Positions 45,963 to 53,991 of a DNA stretch of 64,000 nucleotides are shown one piece after another. Numbering within the stretch: position 1 is the first letter of the stretch; the number at the start of each line of letters is the position of its first letter. The translations under genes and the position numbers were made by a program. The notes beneath the pieces were generated by a model that worked only from the letters and a program-made list of their open reading frames with translations, was not told the origin of the DNA and made no database searches. Source of the DNA: Fibrobacter succinogenes (GTDB lineage Bacteria > Fibrobacterota > Fibrobacteria > Fibrobacterales > Fibrobacteraceae); NCBI GenBank assembly GCA_902800815.1, contig CADCGB010000003.1, positions 62,001 to 126,000 on the forward strand, read 5' to 3'.

Positions 45963-48776
45963 TTACTCCAAAGACCTTAGCACAGAATCCAGGCGCGCCG
46001 TCATCTGCAAAGCACCAAGATAGCATAAATGATCCCTATTGCCTGCCATCGGGTCCGGATAATCGTGGTCACCCATCTTGTTTTCATCCATAAAGATGAA
46101 ATTCGGGTAAGACATCTCCAAATCCTTTATTTTCTGCAAAAGCGCAGGAGCCTCGCTCCGCCGTATCCCGTACTTTCCGAACGAGCCCGTATTCTTGAAG
46201 TTCGGGCTCTGCGGGAACACGACCCCGATAACATGGATTCCGTAGTTTTCCGAAATTTCAAGAATCCTTCTCAAGTGCGAGAGCGACGCATAGAAATTAT
46301 CCGAGTCGTAACTCATCCACGTGCTGTCATTTTCAATGGAGGGGTTCGCCTCCCAGTCTCCCGACTCCCCGTAGACATAGCCGCGGGTCATTTTCAGGTT
46401 CGTTACGTAGTAATCCATTCCCAAGGATTCCGAGGTCCTTTCGGCAAGCCCCTCGGGGTAGCCGTCCTTCCAGAAATCATGATGCATATCATACACGTAG
46501 CCGGGAATCTTCTTGTAGTCCATATAGAAGAAATTGTAGTCGCTATTTTCATCCTTATGCCACAGGTCTACATCGAGCGAAATAATGATATACTTCAGCC
46601 TCTTGAGGTGGGGAATCAGATAATGCTCCAGAATGAATTCCGAGGACACCACCATGTTAGGAACATTCGACAGGTTCAGTGCAAAGAATCCCTCGCTAAA
46701 CTTATCCGGAATCACCCCCGTAAGCGTTCTCGACGACCCGAGAATCGCCACGTTCGCCAAATCCCTGTAGAGCCATATCAGTTCCATCTTGTAGCGCATG
46801 ATAATCGAACCGACATCGCCACCCTCAAGGTAGTACACGCCGGCGCTATCCGCATCTAGGGCAACCGACCCCGTCACCACGGAATTATCCTTAACCCATA
46901 GCGAGGGGTGCCACAGTTCATCGCCATCCAGGAGTTCCGTGACGGAACTGTCCGTAAGGTTCACGAGGGCAATCTTCTGATGCATGCCGCTGGCATTCGT
47001 AAGCGAGACTACGGCCAGGTTGCGGCCACCCGAAATCCATTCACTATGGTCAAAGGAATACCCGGCAGGTGCGGCGACAGACTGTACCAGCGTTCCGGTG
47101 CTGTCCACGACAAGCAGGCGCTCGTGAGTGCCGTATTCCACCCCCGCAAACTTGCGGCCGGGTTTCCCTCCAAAATCAAGGAACAGCGTACGCTTGCTAC
47201 CGTCCTTTGCAAGCGAGGCGTTGCAGGCCTGTTCGCCATCGTACCAGACCGTATCGCGAGCATTCACAAACACTGTCGAGCCGGAATCGGCAACACGCGC
47301 CCGCAGGAGCCTTGCCCCGGTTACAGCCAGCATATTATCTTCACTCAGGCCTCCGTGATAGGCTCCGTCAAAAAGTTTTTCCGGAGTTCCAAACTTGCCG
47401 TCCGTAAATTTCACCCGCCATGTAGACTTCGCCCTAAACGAAGATTCTTCCTTGTTGTTGCCCGCATCGGTCACGTAGACAATCACCGTATCGCCGCTTT
47501 CGAGCACACGCCAGCGCGGGATTGCGGCACTTTCCACATCAAGCCTTACAAGATTCGAGCCTTCCGCATTCAGGTCGCGCACATACAGCGATGACTTGCC
47601 CGAAACGCCTTCAAGCCCCGTGCAAAAAGCCACCTTTCCGCCATCCGGAGACACCTCCGGGTGGTATACCTCCATCGTATCCACGATTTCAACGACAGAC
47701 AGGATTCCGTTCGAATAGTCAACGTACGCCAGGTTACCCGAAATATCATTACGGAAGGCAAGCTTTACCTTATACGAGCCCGTCAACGAGCGCAAGGTCG
47801 AGGAACTTGCCATCGGGACAATGCGCGTCGTATTCGCCTTGCCGTCGCGGTCCATCCAGAGCGCATCGGGGATCTGGCCAAAGGCAAGGCGGAAACCGAC
47901 ATAATCCGCGCGGGTCGACGAAGTTACCGTATAGATATCGCCGCGCCCATAGAGCGTAATGGAATTAGCCTGGTTCCGGTAACTGCCGCCCTTCACCACA
48001 CGCTCGCCAATGGTACCCCCATCAGGAGCCCCCACGAAATTTGTAACCGTCGTATCGCGGAACAGGCCCATCCAGTCGTTCACCCACTCCATGGCATTCC
48101 CCGCCATGTCGCAGGCACCCTCCCCCTGATTGGGGACTGTACACACTTCATGAAGCCTGTAACCCGAATTTTCAGCATTCCAGCCATCCGTCGGCTTCCA
48201 GTTCAATCCGGCGACAAGCATCCATTCCGCCTCGGTCGGAAGGCGATAGGCATCTACATCCGGGCGAAAGGCGAAACCCTCCAGGTTCGTGCAATGTTTC
48301 TCGTTGTCAAAGGCCGCTCGGCTATAAGTGTAGGCGCTGTCAAAGCCACTCTTTTTACTCAGCGCATTCGCATAGAGGACCGCATCGTAATAAGTCACGT
48401 CCGTTGCAGGCAGGCTATCTTGCGCACAATCTAGCGTAAGGCCCGTAACAGGTTCCATCAGGCCGTTGAATTCGGCACAAGTCACCTCATGCCGCCCCAT
48501 CGAAAACGAGTAATCAAAGGCAGCCTTCATCTGCGGGCGTTCGTTCGCCTTGACCTGGTTATCCTCCGTTCCCAGGTTCACCGTAGAGTTCTCCGCCGAC
48601 ACATGGAGCATTCCCGGGAGAGAATCCGCCTCCGCTTCCAGCACAATACCGGAATAAGGTCTTTCGGAATTCGAGCATGAAACAAGCAAGACGAAAAGCG
48701 CCAACAAGCCCAGCAAGGGCAAGGCGGTTTTACAATCTCGCTTTGGCATGTTCATCAGTAAGCAATATAGCAACAT
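45963..48776 (-). CDS. Three-domain lipoprotein: SUMF1-like + beta-propeller + SGNH-like (tandem copy 1)
   Basis: 937 residues as drawn. The start is uncertain: ATG 48776 has a weak upstream AGGGA, while ATG 48755 or 48749 gives a better lipoprotein signal (MNMPKRDCKTALPLL, then LLVSC, mature CSNSE). Motifs repeat those of the 43210 product: YRLPTEAEWMLVAG, GNAMEWVNDWMG and GFRLAFGQ in the SUMF1-like part, YHPEVSPDGGKVAFCT in the propeller, and LGSSRTLTG, VIGVVFPQSP, MDENKMGDHDYPDP and RDHLCYLG in the SGNH-like part. FGE cysteines are absent. It leads a two-gene tandem operon. Confidence 0.8.
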   Translation of the reverse strand: MLLYCLLMNMPKRDCKTALPLLGLLALFVLLVSCSNSERPYSGIVLEAEADSLPGMLHVSAENSTVNLGTEDNQVKANERPQMKAAFDYSFSMGRHEVTCAEFNGLMEPVTGLTLDCAQDSLPATDVTYYDAVLYANALSKKSGFDSAYTYSRAAFDNEKHCTNLEGFAFRPDVDAYRLPTEAEWMLVAGLNWKPTDGWNAENSGYRLHEVCTVPNQGEGACDMAGNAMEWVNDWMGLFRDTTVTNFVGAPDGGTIGERVVKGGSYRNQANSITLYGRGDIYTVTSSTRADYVGFRLAFGQIPDALWMDRDGKANTTRIVPMASSSTLRSLTGSYKVKLAFRNDISGNLAYVDYSNGILSVVEIVDTMEVYHPEVSPDGGKVAFCTGLEGVSGKSSLYVRDLNAEGSNLVRLDVESAAIPRWRVLESGDTVIVYVTDAGNNKEESSFRAKSTWRVKFTDGKFGTPEKLFDGAYHGGLSEDNMLAVTGARLLRARVADSGSTVFVNARDTVWYDGEQACNASLAKDGSKRTLFLDFGGKPGRKFAGVEYGTHERLLVVDSTGTLVQSVAAPAGYSFDHSEWISGGRNLAVVSLTNASGMHQKIALVNLTDSSVTELLDGDELWHPSLWVKDNSVVTGSVALDADSAGVYYLEGGDVGSIIMRYKMELIWLYRDLANVAILGSSRTLTGVIPDKFSEGFFALNLSNVPNMVVSSEFILEHYLIPHLKRLKYIIISLDVDLWHKDENSDYNFFYMDYKKIPGYVYDMHHDFWKDGYPEGLAERTSESLGMDYYVTNLKMTRGYVYGESGDWEANPSIENDSTWMSYDSDNFYASLSHLRRILEISENYGIHVIGVVFPQSPNFKNTGSFGKYGIRRSEAPALLQKIKDLEMSYPNFIFMDENKMGDHDYPDPMAGNRDHLCYLGALQMTARLDSVLRSLE

Positions 48777-48847
48777 GGGGAGAAATCCCTACGTTCCTTC
48801 CCCCATAATTTGCTAAATTCATAGGGTAGAAAAACACAGGAGTCATT

Positions 48848-49039
48848 ATGCCCGCTCAAGGTGAACACAACAAATGGATTGCTCTTGCCCTCTGCATTCT
48901 GCTAGGGTATCTCGGCATGCACCGCTTCTACGAAGGCAAGATCTGGACGGGAATCCTCTGGCTCTGCACCGGCGGCCTCTGCGGCGTAGGCATCGTCGTT
49001 GACGCCATCCTTATCGTGATGAAGCCGGAACACTACTAA
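48848..49039 (+). CDS. TM2-domain membrane protein
   Basis: 63 residues with two membrane helices. The TM2 pattern is complete: LLGYLGMHRFYEGKIWTGIL, then a glycine-rich turn, then VGIVVDAILIVM. Bacterial TM2 proteins are of unknown function. AGGAG precedes the ATG by 6 bases. rdgB begins 8 bases after the stop, suggesting one transcript. Confidence 0.85.
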   Translation: MPAQGEHNKWIALALCILLGYLGMHRFYEGKIWTGILWLCTGGLCGVGIVVDAILIVMKPEHY

Positions 49040-49047
49040 CAGGCATT

Positions 49048-49725
49048 ATGAAACACTTATTTGTTATTGCGACGGCGAGCGCCGGCAAAATCAGGGACTT
49101 TGCACACATCCTCGGTACCGACCACTACGAATTCAAGACACTCAAGGACATCGGATTCGACGAGGAAATCATTGAAGACGGCAACTCTTTTGCCGAAAAT
49201 GCCATCATCAAGTCGAACACGACCGCACTGTGGCTTGCAAAGCGTGGCATCGAGGCAACCGTACTTGCCGACGACTCCGGCCTGGAAGTTTTCGCGCTCG
49301 GCGGAGCACCCGGAATCTACAGTGCCCGCTACAGCGGCATCCACGGCGCAGACGAAGACAACAACACACTGCTTCTGAAGAACCTCGCCGGCATCGAAGA
49401 CCGCAAGGCACGTTATTTTTGCGCACTCTCATACCAGACAGTGACGCGGGTTGACGCCCCGGTTTTAAAAGGCGCACAGCAGGCATTAAACGGCGCCGGG
49501 ACTCGGGTCGGCGACTTCATCGTGAGCGAACCGCAGATTTTCGAGGGCGAATGCCGCGGGAATATCAACTACGCTCCCGTAGGCGACATGGGCTTCGGTT
49601 ACGACCCGCTGTTCGTTCCCGATGGCGAGACACGCACCTTCGCGCAGATGGAACTCGAAGAGAAGAAGGCCATCAGCCACCGCGGAAACGCCATCCGCGC
49701 CCTGAAAAAGGCACTCGGGAAATAA
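49048..49725 (+). CDS. rdgB: RdgB/HAM1 non-canonical purine NTP pyrophosphatase
   Basis: 225 residues. It hydrolyses dITP, ITP and XTP to monophosphates to keep them out of DNA and RNA. Family motifs are ATASAGKIRDF (usually TxNxxK), EDGNSFAENAIIKS, VLADDSGLEVFALGGAPGIY with the catalytic Asp, YDPLFVPDG and ISHRGNAIRAL. The length is slightly longer than E. coli RdgB. Cytoplasmic. Follows the TM2 gene by 8 bases. Confidence 0.95.
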   Translation: MKHLFVIATASAGKIRDFAHILGTDHYEFKTLKDIGFDEEIIEDGNSFAENAIIKSNTTALWLAKRGIEATVLADDSGLEVFALGGAPGIYSARYSGIHGADEDNNTLLLKNLAGIEDRKARYFCALSYQTVTRVDAPVLKGAQQALNGAGTRVGDFIVSEPQIFEGECRGNINYAPVGDMGFGYDPLFVPDGETRTFAQMELEEKKAISHRGNAIRALKKALGK

Positions 49726-49769
49726 AGGCCTCGCCACCTTTTCAAAACGTTCGCAAGAATTGTGCCATA

Positions 49770-50750
49770 ATGAAAATCTTATTCGCACCGTTACAAGGTT
49801 ACACAACGGGCATCTACCGTAAAGCCCATGCTGAAATCTTTGGCGGAGTCGATGCATATTACGCACCCTTCCTGCGCATAGAAAACGGGAAACCGCGCGA
49901 AAAGGATTTGCGGGATTTGGAAGTTTCCAACCCGCAGCATTCCAACCCAGAAAAGCCGGCATGCGCAATTACCGTGCCGCAGATTATCGCGAACAGCGCA
50001 AGCGAATTCAAGATTCTCGCCGACGCCATCCTGCAAAAAGGCTTCACCGAAATCGACTTCAACATGGGATGCCCCTTCCCCATGCAGGTCAGCCGCCACC
50101 GCGGTGCGGGCCTCTTGAACGACACACGAACCGTCCAGGAAATCATGGACGAAATCGCACGGCTGTCCACAGCGGGCACCGCAAGGTTTTCCGTCAAGAT
50201 GCGGCTCGGGCAAGACTCCCCCGACGAGGCATTCGCACTGTTGCCCATTTTAAACGACGCACCGCTCACGCAAATCACGCTCCACCCGAGGCTCGGCAGG
50301 CAGCAATACAAGGGCGCCCTGGACATCCCTTCTTTCGAGAAGTTCTACAACGAATGCCGCCATCCGCTCATCTACAACGGCGACATCACGAGCGTTGGCC
50401 AGATACGCAAAATAGAATCGGGCTACCCCAAGCTTGCCGGCATCATGATTGGCCGCGGGTTGCTCGCCCGTCCAAGCCTCGCCGCAGAATACAAGGCCGC
50501 AACTGACGCAAACGCCGTCAGCGAAAACGAACTGTTGAGCAAAATCCTAAAGATGCACGGCAAGCTGTACGAACATGCGCGCAGCACTTACCAGGGCGAC
50601 AGCCAGTTCCTCTCGCACATCAAGAGCTTCTGGGATTATCTAGAGCCAAGCCTCCCCAAAAAAGTCTTCAAGAAAATTCAGAAGGCCGGAAAACTGAGCG
50701 AATACGATGCGGCCATCCAGTCGCTCATCATGGAGCAGGCCGATGAATAG
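49770..50750 (+). CDS. tRNA-dihydrouridine synthase family protein
   Basis: 326 residues from ATG 49770 (MKILFAPLQGYTTGIYRKAH); a reading back to 49551 would overlap rdgB and is rejected. It reduces uridine in the tRNA D-loop with FMN. Visible family blocks are VPQIIANSASEF, IDFNMGCPFPM with the catalytic Cys, GAGLLND, FSVKMRLGQD and YNGDITSV. It overlaps the radical SAM gene by 8 bases, so translation is probably coupled. Which Dus subfamily is not decided. Confidence 0.92.
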   Translation: MKILFAPLQGYTTGIYRKAHAEIFGGVDAYYAPFLRIENGKPREKDLRDLEVSNPQHSNPEKPACAITVPQIIANSASEFKILADAILQKGFTEIDFNMGCPFPMQVSRHRGAGLLNDTRTVQEIMDEIARLSTAGTARFSVKMRLGQDSPDEAFALLPILNDAPLTQITLHPRLGRQQYKGALDIPSFEKFYNECRHPLIYNGDITSVGQIRKIESGYPKLAGIMIGRGLLARPSLAAEYKAATDANAVSENELLSKILKMHGKLYEHARSTYQGDSQFLSHIKSFWDYLEPSLPKKVFKKIQKAGKLSEYDAAIQSLIMEQADE

Positions 50751-51645
50751 CGTTTATATTGAGATAACGGACGCCTGCAACTTGCGTTGCAGTTTTTGCC
50801 CCAGCAGTGATTGCAGGGACGAGGCCGGTTCGGGCGTATCGCACACGTTCATGCCGAGCGCACTCTTCAAGAAGTGTATCGCGGGAGCAGTAGAAGCGGG
50901 CATCGAGAACGTTTATTTGCACGTTTTAGGCGAACCCACGCTACATCCCGGTTTTGCGCTCTTCCTCAAGGATATAAAAGCCGCGGGCCTTACCGCCACG
51001 CTCACCACGAACGGCACGACCATCAGGCGAGTCGCCCACCACATATTGAACTGCCCCGCCGTGCGCCAGGTAAACTTCTCGACGCACGCATATGCGGAAC
51101 TCCCGCCAAGCGACGCCCGCGAGCACCTCGAAGACGTTCTCGACTTCTGCAGAATCGCGCTCATCGCAAGGCCCGAGATGTACATCAATCTGCGGCTCTG
51201 GAACATCGGTGCAGCAACCGCCGGAGACTGGAACGAGTTCGCGATTTCTCGCATAAACGAGACGTTCAACACGCAGGTCGCTCCGGGGAATTTCTGCAGC
51301 AGGCACAAGAGTTTCCCTATCGCAGGGCGACTCTACCTGCACGAGGATTCCCGCTTTGAATGGCCGGGAAAGAGCCCGCAGGCAGAGAATTCCCGCGACC
51401 CGCAACAAATTGTCCGCGGGACCTGCCACGCCCTCGACACGCACGTAGCAATACTCCACGACGGGCGCGTAGTCGCCTGCTGTCTTGATTACAGCGGGCA
51501 AATCGCTCTCGGGAACATTGCCGACCAGAGCCTGCCCGAAATTCTCGACTCGCCCACTGCCCGCAATATACGCGAAGGGTTCGAAAAGCACGAACTCCGG
51601 CACCCGTTCTGCCAAAGTTGTTCCTATTGCAAGCGCTTCAAGTAA
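50743..51645 (+). CDS. Radical SAM protein with C-terminal SPASM-like cysteines
   Basis: 300 residues from ATG 50743 (MNSVYIEITDACNLRCSFC). The 4Fe-4S motif CNLRCSFC is the standard CxxxCxxC. HVLGEPTLHPGF is the SAM-binding GEP motif. Toward the C-terminus are CHALDTHVAILHDGRVVACC and CQSCSYC, cysteines typical of a SPASM or twitch auxiliary cluster. The substrate is unknown; it might be a peptide maturase or small-molecule enzyme. The 8-base overlap with dus points to co-expression. Confidence 0.85.
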   Translation: MNSVYIEITDACNLRCSFCPSSDCRDEAGSGVSHTFMPSALFKKCIAGAVEAGIENVYLHVLGEPTLHPGFALFLKDIKAAGLTATLTTNGTTIRRVAHHILNCPAVRQVNFSTHAYAELPPSDAREHLEDVLDFCRIALIARPEMYINLRLWNIGAATAGDWNEFAISRINETFNTQVAPGNFCSRHKSFPIAGRLYLHEDSRFEWPGKSPQAENSRDPQQIVRGTCHALDTHVAILHDGRVVACCLDYSGQIALGNIADQSLPEILDSPTARNIREGFEKHELRHPFCQSCSYCKRFK

Positions 51646-51690
51646 AAAATAGAGCACGCAAAATCTTTTCCTGTTTTGTATATTAGGGAC

Positions 51691-52473
51691 ATGCCGCAAG
51701 ACATTTGTACCATCCAAGACTTTACGGGAGTCTATACCGAGCAGCCCTTTATGCAGGAGTTGCGTGGGCACGATGGTACCCGCTATATCGACTGCACCGA
51801 CATTCCAGGCACGGACTGCTACTGCGATAACGAGGCCGTCGAAGCCATTCGCAAGCGCATTGCAGACGCGGGCATCACGGATGCACGCGGAATCCACTTC
51901 TTCGACAACGGGAATTACCACTACATGAGCAAAATCTGGACCGACATGGTCCAGGAACCGTTCACGCTCGTGGTATTCGATCACCACCCCGACATGCAGG
52001 AGCCGCGTTTCGGTAACATCCTCAGTTGCGGCGGCTGGGTCAAGAAGGTGGCGGAAGAGAACAAATTCGTGCAGAGCGTAACTCTCATTGGAGTTGCCGA
52101 CCATCTAGCGGAAGAAATCCCACCCCATGACAAGGTCATCATTATCCGCGAAAGCGAACTACCCTCAGTCACCCTGGAGGGGCGTAGCCCCGATAGGGTC
52201 CACGCATCTTCACACCCCATCTACATATCCATCGACAAGGACGCCCTCTCCCCGGACCATGCGGCCACAAACTGGGACCAGGGCTCGCTCAGCCTTGAAC
52301 ACATGAAGGCGATTATCGAAGCCCTTGCACAAGGCCACAAGATTCTCGGCGTGGACATCTGCGGTGAGCGCGCCCGCGACTTTGCCGGCGACGAGCACCA
52401 TTCCGTCCAGGAAGCGGACACGCTGAACGACCGCACAAACCGCGAATTGGTCGAATTTTCGCAGAATTTTTAA
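51691..52473 (+). CDS. Arginase/ureohydrolase-like protein
   Basis: 260 residues from ATG 51691. The metal-binding blocks FDHHPDMQ and YISIDKDALSPD match the DxHxD and SxDxDxxDP patterns of the ureohydrolase superfamily, and GVDICGE follows. N-terminal IHFFDNGNYHY is where the first metal His is expected. This is a divergent member, so the substrate (arginine, agmatine, formiminoglutamate or other) cannot be said. The gene is followed by the promoter of the queuosine transporter. Confidence 0.75.
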   Translation: MPQDICTIQDFTGVYTEQPFMQELRGHDGTRYIDCTDIPGTDCYCDNEAVEAIRKRIADAGITDARGIHFFDNGNYHYMSKIWTDMVQEPFTLVVFDHHPDMQEPRFGNILSCGGWVKKVAEENKFVQSVTLIGVADHLAEEIPPHDKVIIIRESELPSVTLEGRSPDRVHASSHPIYISIDKDALSPDHAATNWDQGSLSLEHMKAIIEALAQGHKILGVDICGERARDFAGDEHHSVQEADTLNDRTNRELVEFSQNF

Positions 52474-52479
52474 CAGCTC

Positions 52480-52508
52480 TTGAAAATTTTCCGTCAATAA
52501 CCTATATT
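52480..52508 (+). promoter_or_regulatory. Sigma70-like promoter for the queuosine-transporter mRNA
   Basis: TTGAAA at 52480-52485 and TATATT at 52503-52508 are separated by 17 bases, an ideal spacer. TATATTTG also fits the window's TAnnTTTG pattern. Transcription would start near 52515, giving a leader of about 66 bases. Confidence 0.65.
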
Positions 52509-52546
52509 TGGCGCGTTAGAATTCTGCGATGTTGCAGGATTTTTCC

Positions 52547-52580
52547 GGAAGTCTTTGTCTAACCTTCCTTAAAAAACAAA
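52547..52580 (+). ncRNA. Class-I preQ1 riboswitch-like pseudoknot
   Basis: P1 is GGAAG (52547-52551) with CUUCC (52564-52568). Loop 1 starts UC, then UUUGU (52554-52558) can pair with ACAAA (52576-52580) as P2, and loop 2 ends UAAC, where C52563 stands at the preQ1-pairing position. Loop 3 is UUAAAAA, the usual A-rich strand. Compared with the T. tengcongensis aptamer, U and C after P1, the UAAC, and the A-rich tail before C are all kept. P2 ends right at the ATG of a queuosine-precursor transporter gene, so ligand binding would hide the start and lower translation. The aptamer class is inference from shape and context. Confidence 0.72.
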
Positions 52581-53333
52581 ATGAAAAGCTATATCCAGCG
52601 TGAATGGCAGGACTTGGTTATCCTGCTTCGCAACATTCCCTCCCTCGCCGTCAGTTTCTTTATCCTCTCCGTCGTGTGCATGAACTTGCTCGCGAACAAG
52701 GAACTTGTATCGTTTGAATACATGGCACTTGACTGCGGCTTTACGCTCAGCTGGTTCTCCTTCCTCTGCATGGACATGATATGCAAGCGGTTCGGGCCCA
52801 AGGCTGCCATGAAGGTCTCGGTGGTCGCCCTCTTCGTGAACCTGTGCACCTGCCTGTTCTTCAACATCCTTTCGCATGCGCCGGGAATGTGGGGCGAATT
52901 CTACAGCTACATCGACACGAACCCCGATGCGGCCAAGGTCGCAAACGACGCCCTCAACGCCACGTTTGGCGGCTCCTGGTACGTGGTGCTCGGTTCTGCG
53001 CTCGCGATGTTCACCGCCTCGTTCGTCAACTCCGTCGTAAACTACGGCATGGGGAAAATCGCAAGGGGCAAGGACTTCAAGACGTTCGCCGCTCGTTCCT
53101 ACGTATCGACGATGGTCGCGCAGTTTGTCGACAACATGATTTTCGCCCTTACGGTTAGCCACGTATTCTTTGGCTGGACCATGAAGCAGGTCCTTATCTG
53201 CTCCATTACGGGCTCCGTCATGGAACTCCTCTGCGAAGTCGTCTTCAGTCCCTTCGGATACAAGATGGCCTGCAAATGGGAAAAGGAAAACGTCGGTAGC
53301 GATTACCTCAAGTTCAAGGCAGGTCAAGCATGA
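52581..53333 (+). CDS. Queuosine-precursor transporter (VUT/YhhQ family)
   Basis: 250 residues with about six membrane helices. The VUT family pattern is seen in VVCMNLLANKELV and LDCGFTLSWFSFLCMDMICK, then ALAMFTASFVNSVVN, and VAQFVDNMIFAL. Members import preQ0, preQ1 or queuine for tRNA modification. There is no Shine-Dalgarno; the sequence before the ATG is the tail of the riboswitch-like pseudoknot. The stop overlaps the SDR start by 4 bases (ATGA). Confidence 0.87.
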   Translation: MKSYIQREWQDLVILLRNIPSLAVSFFILSVVCMNLLANKELVSFEYMALDCGFTLSWFSFLCMDMICKRFGPKAAMKVSVVALFVNLCTCLFFNILSHAPGMWGEFYSYIDTNPDAAKVANDALNATFGGSWYVVLGSALAMFTASFVNSVVNYGMGKIARGKDFKTFAARSYVSTMVAQFVDNMIFALTVSHVFFGWTMKQVLICSITGSVMELLCEVVFSPFGYKMACKWEKENVGSDYLKFKAGQA

Positions 53334-53989
53334 ACGTCTTTATCAGTGGAACGCACAGCGGCATTGGCCGCGCCATCGCGGAACTGTTCTTGAGCAGGGG
53401 CGCGCATGTCGTCGGGTTCGACGTCAAGGAATCGACGATTGACCACGCCGAATACGAGCATCATATTGCCGACGTCTCGGACAAGGCTTCTTTCCCGGAA
53501 CTTTCTATTGCGGCAAACATCGTCGTGAGCAACGCGGGCGTACAGAACTCCGGCCGCGATATCGAAATCAACCTGATGGGCGCGATGAACTTTGTCGAAA
53601 AATACGCCATTCAGGCCGAAATCAAGTCAGTTCTTTTCATTGCATCTTCGAGCGCGCACACCGGCGACGAATTCCCCGAATACGCGGTGTCCAAAGGCGG
53701 GCTTTTAACTTACGTGAAAAACGTAGGCCGCCGCGTCGCCAAGTTCGGTGCCACATGCAACAGTATCTCTCCGGGCGGTGTCAAGACAAGCCTCAACAAG
53801 CCCGTGATGGACGACCCTGCGCTCTGGAACCGCATCATGGACGTGACGCCGCTCAGGCGCTGGGCCGAACCCGAAGACATCGCGGAATGGGTCTGGTTCC
53901 TGACGGTGGTGAACAAGAACTGCACGGGCCAGGACATCCTCGTCGATAACGGCGAGAAGGACCTGAACAGCACCTTCGTGTGGCCGTAA
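53330..53989 (+). CDS. Short-chain dehydrogenase/reductase
   Basis: 219 residues. The Rossmann motif is GTHSGIGRAI (TGxxxGxG form), then VSNAGVQ (NAG), and a catalytic Tyr-Lys in YAVSK with an upstream Ser (IASSSAH). ISPGGVKT is the usual PG block. It should reduce or oxidise a carbonyl or alcohol with NAD(P)H. It is about 30 residues shorter than most FabG-type enzymes. It starts inside the stop of the queuosine transporter, so its expression should follow the riboswitch. A link to queuosine metabolism is inference. Confidence 0.87.
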   Translation: MNVFISGTHSGIGRAIAELFLSRGAHVVGFDVKESTIDHAEYEHHIADVSDKASFPELSIAANIVVSNAGVQNSGRDIEINLMGAMNFVEKYAIQAEIKSVLFIASSSAHTGDEFPEYAVSKGGLLTYVKNVGRRVAKFGATCNSISPGGVKTSLNKPVMDDPALWNRIMDVTPLRRWAEPEDIAEWVWFLTVVNKNCTGQDILVDNGEKDLNSTFVWP

Positions 53990-53991
53990 TA

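Noticed and set aside
50743-53989. Idea that dus, radical SAM, arginase-like and transporter genes form one queuosine pathway operon
   Set aside because: A good promoter lies at 52480 after the arginase-like gene, and the radical SAM protein has SPASM-type cysteines, unlike QueE. Only the transporter and SDR remain linked.
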